Of a DNA stretch of 64,000 bases, positions 10,767 to 20,805 are shown one piece after another; position 1 is the first letter of the stretch; each line of letters opens with the position of its first letter. Source of the DNA: Phytophthora sp. 'mugwort' (Eukaryota > Oomycota > Peronosporomycetes > Peronosporales > Peronosporaceae); NCBI GenBank assembly GCA_033558025.1, contig JAUCEF010000009.1, positions 124,001 to 188,000 on the forward strand. The letters run 5' to 3'. Below the pieces are notes generated by a model. That model saw only the letters and a program-made list of their open reading frames with translations, had not been told where the DNA came from and searched no databases. Position numbers and translations under genes: made by a program.

Positions 10767-13760
10767 TTATTCGTTCACTTCTCGGCATAAGCACCTACCG
10801 TGAGTGAGGCAGTAGGTTGTCGCCTCCGCCGGATAGCGGTCTTCCCATCTGCAAATAATACATCTGCGTCGTTTCCTGCTCTTCTTATCGTGAATTTTCT
10901 TAGGGGCAACGGCAGTGAACTGCCGGGGAGGGCCGATGGCGCTGGGGTTCGAGCATCGTGTTGGCGTAACGTTGGAATTTCCACCGTCACCCACACCCAA
11001 ACGTTCGTCTAGTAACCGTGCTCAGATCATGCGACCCTCGCTCGGAGTTTCAGCCCACTTGCCATTCATGAGCTCACTAGCTAAATCCATAACAAACCGC
11101 CGGTATGGGTCACGCGCGGTTGGGTCGGGTTTTTCCATTCGGTGCGTCAAGTTTCGACCTCGCGATGTCGATCATGGCCAAAGCAAGTATCTTGTGCCTT
11201 CTTTTATAAGAGTGGCCGTCGGCAGTGGAAAATCTGCCTCGGATCTAATCCAGTCTGTCCATGCCTTGCATGTTCTGGCTGTATTGACCTATGCATGTTG
11301 GAGCTACAAACTCAGTCAACTCATTGGCAACCATCCTAGTGACCGGTGTTATCGTTGATGCGTCTGCGTTTGACACCATGTTGACGACGTCTCCGTCGCA
11401 TCAGGAGGCGGCAATCATACTGTAGTAACGTGGAGGATATCGCCGCGAGTATACTTGGCCTCACTGAAGATCTTGTGACGGGGGAAGTGCATGCTATTGG
11501 ATTTGATGGTACCCCCAGCATACGGACCTTTGAGATCGAGCTCTTGAAGCAGTTGGACTGAGGTGTAGTAATTGACGATGCGTTTGGTGCGAACAATGGT
11601 CTCTTGACATCCAGCACATGCTGTCGAATCTTTGACACCTTATCAAATTCTTCCCGCAGCAACTGCGCTTCGTGACGCCCAACAACACCATCGAGTCGGG
11701 CTCCAACGTCACATCTATTACAGCGCAAGTTGTAGTTCAGTGCAATCCAAGTAGACGAGTAGCAGACGACGTAGAATCGGAAGTGATACCTTCCGGTTGG
11801 CTTCATCGGGTTGAATACAATTATGTGCCTTTCTTGCCGAGACCTGCAGGCTCCACTGGTTTCGTCCAGAGCGCCATTCCTCCCAACCTGGATATATAAC
11901 ACACCAGTGATTTTTAGCAAATTCAGCAGAGCTCGAGTGCGGGCAACAGCGTCGCGAGCCCACGTGGTTGGCGTCGCGCTGAAACTGAGGCAGCGCCGCA
12001 GCAACTTGTACCTATTGAGAGTCATCACACTATCCAACAAGATTGACCTGCTCCCATATCTTCTGGTTGCTCGCCCATTAGTTTGCATACTCGCCCTTGT
12101 CGTTCAACGCCATATAGAAAAATATGATGCCTACGAAAGCCACCAACTCTGTGAGTGTGAACGAAGTTGAAATCTTGATGTTGCAAGCAACCGCGTACTT
12201 GTTGGTCTCGAACAGGACTTGGCGTCAGGAGTACTGAGGCAAGTAGGCGAAAAAGCTGGAGGTGGCCGAGTGTTCAAACAGGTGCTTATACGCAGGCCCG
12301 CAGTTCCGTCCTTGTTGAGCCTTCGACGCGCTGGTAGAGTTCGCTCGGTGCATCGACGCCTCCAGTCGGTTCAAATCGCAAGTTTTGAATGACTTCGACC
12401 ACTTCCAGACTGGTCGAAAGCAAAACACCAGGATCCAATTCTTCGTAGTTGTCAGCAACTTGCAGGTCGTCATCATCATCCACGTCGATATCAACGTCGG
12501 CGTCACTCGATTCATATCAGTCGGGGTTGCCCTTCAACTACGTAAGCGCTTCGTAATTCTCTGTACCACGTTGACCGCAGCCGACGCTGGCATGCTCCAC
12601 AACTATCTGGAACTGGCTATCAAGCCAGCGAATTTCAAACAGTGAGGCATACTTGCCTCGCATCGGCCTTCGACAAATACGCCCAACAATGTAGGCGATC
12701 CCGACAGGGCGGTAGTGTTTGGATTTCATCCAACCCTCTCGCTCCGGGGTGAATGCCACCAACATGTCCAAGTACACGTGCTGAAGCATCACTGGGGGTG
12801 TCCTTGTTGTTGGCGGCCGCACACGAGAGGTCAGACGACTGCAGCGTCGTGTCCACAGAGGCTTGGGGTGTCCTAGGAACTTCACTTGGCAGCCCAGAGC
12901 AACTCGGTTGATCATCTTCTTTTACAAGGTTTCATATTAGTACACACATCATGAGCGCTTAAAACGCACGAGAGCACCGCACCTTCAGCGATGCGACGGC
13001 CACCGCCGCGGCCAGCACTGCCCCCACGTCCTCATCCTTGCTGAGCGCCTGCTTGACGAGCACCGCCAGCACTACCAACCTTGCTCAGGCGCTTGTCGTC
13101 TAACGTCGCTAGGTTCTGCGCCACCACCGATTTTACTGGATGCTGCTGTTAGTACCCGTACACGGACCACGAAAGCGGAGAAGCACCGCATCTTCAGCGA
13201 CGCGACGGCCTCCGCCGCAGACAGTACTGCGTCCACATCCACGTCTTTGCTGGGCAATGGCAGCCCCGCGCTCAGCTTGCTCACGCGCTTGGATTCCCGC
13301 GTCGCTGGGTCTCCCCCCACACACACACTTCTCGCTCAGCCTCGGCCTCCTCGCTGCCACCGCTCTCGCTGACAGCTACTGCTTGAACAACATGGTTAGC
13401 ACACAGGCACAAAACTATGGCAAGGAGTCGCCTTACGATTCGCTTCAGCAGCGTATTTGAGGACAGCAGCCTCGCCAAGAAGGACGTCGATGCCTTACTG
13501 GCCGTCTGGGTCGCCTCCTGGGCTAATATACCGATTTCGTGGATCAAACTTCGCCTTGGGGGCCGTTTCGAGTGCCAGCCTGAGCGCCTCAGCATCGTCC
13601 ATGTATTGTTGAAGGCAAATGACACCCCCCAGACCGCTCCCCCCCCCTCCCCCCCCCCCTCGTCGCTCGCAGCAGGAGCCGAACGCGACGTCCGTCGTCG
13701 CTTGGCGGGGCTTCTGCCACCCGCTTCTTCCTGCACCCGCACGCGCGTTCGCTTCGACAT
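10767..13760 (-). pseudogene. piggyBac-like transposase, copy 1, full-length relic
   Basis: Read 5' to 3' on the minus strand. A basic N terminus (MSKRTRVRVQEEAGGR, about 13760) is followed by a GWHSKRPPRRSLDPRNRYI segment (about 13560). After a spacer come a VGRICRRPMRGKYASLFEI segment (about 12680), an acidic DDDDDLQV segment (about 12480), SVMTLNRYKLLRRCLSF (about 12030), ALDETSG (about 11870), IIVFNPMKPTGRYHFRF (about 11810) and NYYTSVQLLQ (about 11570). The end is a Cys-rich CIICRWEDRYPAEATTYCL segment (10830-10880). This is the DDE_Tnp_1_7 order with its C-terminal zinc-binding domain. Several frameshifts separate the parts. I could not find convincing TTAA terminal repeats for this copy. 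Confidence 0.82.
12973..13320. repeat. about 209-bp imperfect tandem duplication
   Basis: AGCACCGCACCTTCAGCGAT at 12973 recurs with substitutions at 13182, and the similarity continues for over 120 bp. It lies in the N-terminal spacer of the piggyBac copy 1 reading region. Confidence 0.65.
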
Positions 13761-14541
13761 CCTCCCTCGGTGAAAATTCTGTTACTGTTATGTGGCCTGA
13801 GAGGTGGCGAATCATGTCTCAACAAATTAATTGACAGAGGTAGAACTTCTTAAGATATTGGTCATTATTATTCATTGATATCAATGGTTTGGACAGGTAA
13901 ACGATTTACAGGTTCCCGCCAAATTTTCGTGCCGTGATCTCGAGATGAGCACTGCAACATGCGGTATAGTAACATAATGATATTTGAACCTTTCGGAAAA
14001 CATGCGGGCATACAATTGGCCAATTATATGCTTATGTGAGCAGAAAGTCGATCGAAGATCGTTCTGCACTCATCCTACCGTATAACTGCAACTTGACGGT
14101 ATATTTATCTGCAAAATCCGCCTGCTCGCCAAAAATACAACTTCGGGTAGCTTCTTTAGCCAAGCGCTAATAGCTTGTCGGCTCGTTCCGTCTTGTGACT
14201 CGCGCGCGCACAAAGCGTCAACCAGGCGCGTCATCCGTGCGGAGACGACGCCGTCGTGGTAAACTACGAAGGTGCTTATTTCTTTCCGCACATATTACGT
14301 TGCATTTCAACCAATGCCAATCCGCTGTGTCCTTGAAAACTATCGTGAAATTGTGAAAGGGCGCTTTTTGCGCCCTTTTGTACCGTCCGTCTTTCTCTAT
14401 CGTGCATCCGGGAGAATAGGGAGCAGCACTAGTGCCTCCGGAGAGTACCGTGAATTCCTTAAAGGGCGAGTTTTGTGCCCGTTTAGGGTGAAGTATCTTG
14501 ACCTTGGATAGTATGTTTTAGGCAAGGGACTCGCGAAACGG
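13761..14541. other. gap between piggyBac copies, with hairpin repeats
   Basis: No gene seen. It includes a hairpin with perfect 9-bp arms (AAAGGGCGC, TTTTT loop, GCGCCCTTT) at 14356-14378 and a related imperfect one at 14461-14490. Both are related to the set at 9237-9322. Confidence 0.6.
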
Positions 14542-16685
14542 TTAACACTTCAAATCCGATCAGAATTCCGGATTCTCCGTTATGTTTAACATATGAATTA
14601 ACGTATACCGGAAAAGCAGTACATGACATCATGGTCCGAGTCCTTTCGAATGACACGTGGTCAAAGCGAGTCCACAGATTGGCTGGTCAAGGGTGATGTG
14701 CAGTACAAGAACAGCGCAAAACACTCTGCATTGCTATCTCCTTGCAAAACTGTTATTCCCAACAGATACAAAGGACAACCAAGGTCCGCCAAAACGACAA
14801 TCAATTCCGCAAAGCAACTCTCAACTCGATTCTCGTTTTAGTTCTCCTCCTCAGCCTCATCTGCTACCTCTGGCCTACGCTTCTGGACGAACCTGATTTT
14901 GTGCTGCAACTGCGGTGGGATGGCAGTCCCATTTTTCCAACTCTGATGCCACACTTGATCGCATGTGAGAGCGCTGCCGTGCTCCAACCGACGCGGCTTG
15001 TTGCAGTGTTACACTTCTTTTTCTTCTCGCGCGAGTACGTTGCGCAGAAGAAACTTGTCTCGTAGCTCCGTACGCCAGCACCAGTATAGCGAAGCAGACT
15101 TTACACAGAACAGGCGGCTCTTGTTCCCATTCATCTCGGTAGTCTTCTGTAGGATGTGTGGAAGGCGGGGTAGTGGCTCCGTAACGAGATCCTCCAAGTC
15201 ATCTCCGGCAACAATTCTTCATTGGTTTGGTTGAGTAGGTCGATGTGGAGGCGCCTCAAAAATGCCGCATGCGTGGGCACCGGCTTGCCTCGACGTTGCA
15301 TCGCGATCTTGAGCACGATGAACGCGTTTACGATGGCCAGGTCGACCAAGCCGAGAAAGAGCGTCTGTAATACTTTCTCATCCGATTGCTCGTTGGATAG
15401 AGTATCGCTGTAGTCGTAGTTGATCATGAACATCTACTCCTCCCATTGCTTCATTGTAATCACGCACAAGCCGAGGGCACGGTATGGTTGAGAGAGAGCC
15501 ATCGCGCTCTCGACAAGTGACTTCAGCTAGCTGGGTTAAGCAGCCAGTGCCTAGATCCTGAACGGGTTTGTTTTACATCCAAACCGGCGCCCCAATCTCA
15601 GAATGATCTCGCCAGATACCAACACGATACGTTCCGCGAGGCATCCGCTTGGGTCACTTCATGTGCGTGAAGTCAATGGCTTTGCACCAGCCTTTGTGAT
15701 CTTTTCGCATGGTCCCAACGTGGCAATGCCCCGTAACAGTTCAGGCAGTTAGCACGACGTCATCAGAAACGTTTGGACACAAACTTACCGCTCTTGCGCC
15801 GTTTTGAATATGCCAGTTTTGCAGGTGCTCGTCGTTTACCCGTCGAAGCACCACGTTGGTCCGGCTGGGGGTGTGGGAGCACCTTGTGTAGCATTGCTTG
15901 CAGGTCTTGGCAGTTTGCGTGCGACAGTCTTTTCAGCAACAGGCAGCTGCGGCAGATTCTCGCGTTGCGGCTCCAGGTTTAGCAGCAGCAAGGTGCGATT
16001 CCACATGCGTGATTGCCGCAGAGAAACCATACGCCAGCCCATCATGAGCGCTACTAGAAGCGTTTGACCCAGTGAAAGCTTGTGTTTCAGACGTCATGGC
16101 ATCAGTTGTCGGCAGCACCGTGCCCTGCGCGTTTTGACCAGACCCCAGCCACTCTTGCCGCCGACAGTAGTGCAGCATGCTTTCCTCACCTAGCACGACA
16201 CTCACGTTAGTCCTGTATCATACAAGTATCATTACGTCGCCGACCTACCAGCCAAAACGTCGATGCCTTTAGTCCCTTTGAGGTTCCCATCGGGCGGCAG
16301 GTGTCGCGTCACTGAGGCCTGTAGATTTGCGGAACGTCCAGCCCTTCTTGGTAAACTCGCGCCATATTTGCTGGAACGACTTCTCATGAACGAACACGAC
16401 TGTCATGAGTGATGGTCTCCGGTTCAGCGCTGATTTCGAAAATGGAAGACTTTCAGAGACCACGCGTCTCTCGGGATATTTATATCCTTAACCCTAACCC
16501 GTTCCCAATCAAATCTCATGTCTCATCAGACACAGACACTACAACCGACCTGCAAAAATTTATCACATACAAACTTCTATATGCGAATTTTGGCTGCGTC
16601 GAAGTCTTTTGCGGACATCACTGAACAGTTTCACCTCTATAAATTTGATTCCGAATAATCCGTAATGCCGGATTGGAAGGGTTAA
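14542..16685 (-). mobile_element. piggyBac-type element, internally deleted copy 2
   Basis: Bounded by TTAA at 14542-14545 and TTAA at 16682-16685. The inward terminal repeats match: left TTAACACTTCAAATCCG, right (reverse complement) TTAACCCTTCCAATCCG, with further GGATT blocks inside. TTAA duplication is the piggyBac signature. The 2.14-kb element keeps the ends of a transposase gene on the minus strand but lost its centre. Confidence 0.72.
14875..16463 (-). pseudogene. piggyBac-like transposase, copy 2, N and C ends only
   Basis: The N-terminal part has FQQIWREFTKKGWTFRK (about 16370) and VVLGEESMLHYCRRQEWLG (about 16180). After a Ser/Ala-rich stretch it jumps to late domains: KTCKQCYTRCSHTPSRTN (about 15870), KRMPRGTYRVGIWRD (about 15640), RDYNEAMGGVDVHDQLRLQ (about 15430) and LFLGLVDLAIVNAFIVLK (about 15350). 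A degraded Cys-rich tail follows near 15080-14875. The chromo-like linker and most of the DDE core seen in copy 1 are missing. MGGVDVHDQ is a hallmark of oomycete piggyBac proteins. Stops and frameshifts make it non-functional. Confidence 0.78.
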
Positions 16686-16974
16686 CTCGCGGACAGCGTG
16701 TTAAATTAACATGTAAACAAACACCAAAGTATGTAATTGTTGACCCAACGAATAGAATTCGACATTCCCACGACATTTGTGCTATACCAAAATCCGTTTT
16801 AGCTAAATCGATGTGAAACTTCCTCAAAAGCTGGATTTAGCGCAGGCTTTTCCGAACGGGTGGGCTATATTCTGAAATTATTTTCTGAAATTAGGAATTT
16901 GGAGAGAGGTAACATTACGTTTGGCCTATGGATATAAGTTTCACACTGATTGCCTTGGTTGCTTCAGTTGTGTC

Positions 16975-19331
16975 AGTCTCCACGATTCCTGATCTGGGGC
17001 CACTCCAGCGTCAGACGTCGTTGTCTCTTGCTGCTTAGCTCGAACGGGAGCTCTCTTAGCACGCCCGCTCGCTTCTTCGCAGCAACTGGAGCCTTCGTCT
17101 TCGAAGTAAGTGCATCTTCAGCCGATACCTTACCCTATCCACATTGAACTTGGTTTTCTTTTGCTGTCTTTTCCATTACCGCGCGGTGGACACGTCGAGC
17201 TTGTTGCACCGTCTTCGCGTTTTGTCCTTCCTGGACCGTGGGCTTCGCGTACTGTGTGGGCCGCTCTGGAGTTCCTTGGGGACGTATGGACGGATGCTGC
17301 TGTTCATTTGGCCAATTTTCTCTGCATGCCGAGGTTGGGACGGCAGCATTTCAATGTGTTCTGTCATCATACGCATCATGTTCTGTGTTGCGGTCAGGAT
17401 GCCGTCAAGCTTTCGCCGCAATTCCTTCTCCTCTGCTACAGAGTCCGGCCCCTTCCGACATGACACTAATCCTGGTTTCGAAGCCTTCATCGAAAAGTCT
17501 AGAACTGCTGGATTCCCTCCAGTCGTTTATAGAGCTCCGTTAAGGGTCCTTAGTAGGGCTTGAACAGCTCACTTCCTGATGGTACATGCACGGTAATTAA
17601 CCTGCGGCAGTCTTGTTCACACCCTCGACGATATGATTCATTATCCAGCAATACACACTAGCCAAATGTTTGCGCACATGTCCGAAACCGCGGTCACAAG
17701 TGTTCTTGTGTGGTCATTCACGAAGAACTTGTAGTCCAGACACTGCAGGACACCCATGTCTACCTGCGTCAGCAATACCACAATGACGTAGTTGTTTTAG
17801 TTTTGGCCAGAAATGTTGTCTGCGTACACCGTCAACCGAGTCTTGCCGGTTGCGACCACCTTGGTCTCGATGAAATGCGCCAGCATGGAATTGATTTGGT
17901 CACTACCCTTGCCGCTTGTCGTTTCATCATAGAGGTAGTTTGTCTGTTGACCTTCGTTCTCACGGAAAATGCCGAAGCAACTCACGGAGACTAATGAGAA
18001 GAAGTACCACTGAGATGGCGTATTCGCGACGCTGGGGATCGTCAAATTCTGATAGTAATCCATCGCAATCAGAGCGTGGTCGTCGGTGATAGACAGCTTG
18101 ACATTCTTGTACTCGCGCCCACCACACCAAACCAAATGTTACCAATACCCCGGTTAAAATGTGCTGGATAGATCAAAATGTTACTTCTCTCCACTCAAAA
18201 CGTACCGCATTTGCCGTGCCGATCCCGTCTGACGCCCAAATGCCTTCGTTTTCTCAGTTGTAGCACCGCCTCGCATTGATGTGTAGTAGATATAACAGAT
18301 ATCACACACATTCCGGCGTGTTGACCGAATCCGGGCGGTAGGGCACTGTAGCGTCAGGAGCTTGCGCATGGTGGATCTTGCGGGCTCTCGCACCCTCAAC
18401 CCAGACTGCATAAACTTGTGCGTCTGGTCGTAGATAGAGTCCCACGTGAAGTGCGCCGGCAACAACGCGAACATCTCGTTGCTGTAATACTTTTTAACAG
18501 CGCCGTCTATCTTCTTCTGCATTCACACCCGTACAGGCACAAATTCGTCAACTCTTCAGCAAATGCCTGGTACCACTTCACCAACCACACAACATCCACT
18601 TGCGACGCAGTCTTGTTCTCCTTGTTGCCGTGGTCTTTAATGGCCATGTTGCCGTCGCGAACACGCGTTTTGTAGCGTTGCACAGTCAGCGGAGCAACAC
18701 CGTAGCAGCGCGCGAAGCTAGGTCTGGACACGTGACCGGCAAACGGAAGATAGTAGTGAAACTTAGCGTGCTCGCCCCTCCCACGTCTACGCTCTCTCGT
18801 CGGTAATTGCATGAGGACTCCCAGCAGCGTGTACAGGTTTGTCATCTTCTCCGCCTTCGACATCTGAGATAGGGAATCGAGCAGTACCTCCAAGTCGCTT
18901 GCATTGCCTTCCACACAACGGCTCTCGCAAGTGTCCGCATTAATCACCTCGGTAACCTGAGTACTGATATCGACGTCCATCAAATAGATACTAATGTCCT
19001 CATCTTCCTCACGGTCACACGGGTCGCTTTCAGCAGTCAATGGCTCCTCGTCGAGGTCGTCAGCGTCCGATTCAGGCGTGAAGTTTTCGTCTCCAGAGTC
19101 GTCGGGCCCCTCACTCGATCTTCCTTCGCTGTTGACCGTGACGGGGCGTTTGGCTGCGTCTCCAGTGTCTTCGAGCTTTTCACTCGAGCTTCTTGCGCGG
19201 TCAGCGATGCCGGAGCGGCTGGCTTCATCGCCGGCGTCGTCAAGCTCCTCACGCAAGCTTCCTGTGCTGTCAGCGACGACGGATTCGAGGAGAACGAGCC
19301 TGCGTCGACACCAGTGAGGTTGACTCTGCAT
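16975..19331 (-). pseudogene. ADNxxGQN transposase-like protein (DUF7869-like), near full-length relic
   Basis: The reading starts at the ATG at 19331 with a long acidic N terminus (to about 18900). A YYLPFAGHVSRPSFARCYGV segment follows and leads into VRDGNMAIKDHGNKENKTA (about 18650). A second frame (18522-18181) holds HFTWDSIYDQTHKFM, LRVREPARSTMRKLL and the Cys pair CDICYIYYTSMRGGA. A third (18135-17797) holds MDYYQNLTIPSV, QWYFFSLVSVSCFGI, SGKGSDQINSMLAHF and KTRLTVYADNISGQN. Further down are HKNTCDRGFGHVRKHLASV (about 17690) and KPGLVSCRKGPD (about 17470). A basic tail stops near 16978. The ADN...GQN and CDRGFGHxRK motifs suggest an RNase H-like DDE fold. The family name is from memory and the transposase role is inferred. 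At least three frame breaks. Confidence 0.65.
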
Positions 19332-19361
19332 CCCCGGTATGTATGTCAGAACGTCCTCCAA

Positions 19362-19674
19362 AAGCAGCGGGATGTGGGGGTGCGGGGGCTCCAGGGGGGA
19401 GGGTCATGGTAGGAGAGAGGAGGCTCGGGCTTTTGGTCTAGGACTGGACGTTGGCGAATGGAAGATGCCACCACCATACACCTCGTTCAAAATTTTGAAT
19501 ACCGAAAAGGCCCGTAGCTCGCAAATTCACTTACGTACGAAAACGATTCGAGCATCTTTAAAGCCGATTTTCTTAAAACGACCAAATGGTTTGTAAGTAA
19601 CATTTGATTCCCACAATCTCATTTCGTTTGCATCACCCGTCTGGAAAAGCTCGACCACTAAGGGATTCACCAAG
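19362..19674. other. no gene; upstream flank of the relic at 16975-19331
   Basis: G-rich patch at 19375-19410, then AT-rich sequence up to the point where homology to gypsy A begins (about 19675). No LTR of copy B is seen here, so copy B seems truncated. Confidence 0.5.
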
Positions 19675-20804
19675 GTGGCATCCAAGGTGACCCTCCCAAG
19701 GCGTCTGAGCCGTCTGTGGAGGATCCTGAGCTCCTCGTGGACTATGGGGGAGGGATCTTCCATATCCTGGGGTGAGAACGAAATCCCGCTTGTCAATGGG
19801 TCTGACGGCGACCCGAGTCAGTCAGATTTGCTTGGGTCTTGTACCCCGCTGTCTGGTCATCCTGGAGATGATGGCGGCGAGCCGATGCCGCCCGAGCGCC
19901 AGGAGAGTCCCGATCCCCAAGGAGGACTAAGAGAAACCCCGTTCTCCTGTCAAGAACTTGACGCTCGCGGAGGTAACTGCCTGCGTCAAGGCTGCGAAGG
20001 CAGCAGCAGCCACTGAAGTCATCCTTAAGCAGCGGGTAGCTCCCCTGTCTCCACTCCGTAAAGAGTTGGGGGCCACCACGCACAAGAACAAGGGCCTCGT
20101 TAGCTCTTCTTCCGACGAGGAGGAAGAGGGCCAGGTCGGCCGAGAGATCTCTGACGATCCCGACGGGCAGCAGTGGGAGAACCAGGCTGCTCATCATAAG
20201 GGAGTGCGTGCCCCGGCGACCCGGTCGCCTGTAATGAAGTGTTCTTCTCCCGTCCGTGGGGACATCCTTACGCCCCCGAGTACTTCCCTCCTGAGGAGTC
20301 CCACGGCGCTGACGCCTACATGGGTCAGCTCCAGCCGCCTCGTGTATCTCGCTGCGGGTGCTCTTCTAGGGCGCTTATGAGCGCCACCTGGTGTCCAAGC
20401 AGCCCATGTTTCAAAGCGTGAGCATCACTCGATGCGTGCTCCTGTCACGCATAACATCCCTATCAAGGAGTTCACGAGCCGGCGAAAAAATCCAGCGCTT
20501 CGGTCGGTACTGGGGCTATCCAGCCGCGATGCCCCCAAGGTATGCCTCCTTCCAAGAGGCAGAGGCTGTCATTTGGAGGTGGGCAGCTACGCGGTGCTCG
20601 CAAGGAAAATTTGATGTTCTCCGGCCGGATCTCACGCTGGAGGCCATCGGCGACCTCAGAAATATCCGCATTGAGTTTGCCCATCCGGTAGGCAAATGGC
20701 AGCTCTCTAAAGAACTGCCAAATCATCCTGCTTATAGCGCTCGTGATGAGGGCGGATATGGTCTTGGCTCTACGACCACACCCCAATCGCGCAAGAAAGC
20801 CTGA
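19675..20804 (+). pseudogene. antisense reading region of gypsy copy B
   Basis: This is the counterpart of 3552-4926. It starts MASKVTLPRRLSRLW at 19675 and reads DGDPSQSDLLG and PPERQESPDPQGG. After a frameshift near 19955 it continues as TLAEVTACVKAAKAAAATEV and the acidic SSSSDEEEEGQ. Then come RPWGHPYAPEYFPPEES with DAYMGQLQPP (about 20250-20340), NIPIKEFTSRRKNPA (about 20455), QEAEAVIWRWAATRC (about 20560) and FAHPVGKWQLSKELPNHPAY, ending at 20804. Block order and residue similarity match copy A although nucleotides have diverged about 25-30%, which argues for past coding constraint. No family recognised. The strand is opposite to pol. Confidence 0.52.
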
Positions 20805-20805
20805 A

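Noticed and set aside
16488..16500. TTAACCCTAACCC resembling telomere repeats or a piggyBac end
   Set aside because: Only two units and not the usual oomycete telomere unit. As a piggyBac end it does not match the repeat that pairs with 14542; the copy extends on to 16685.
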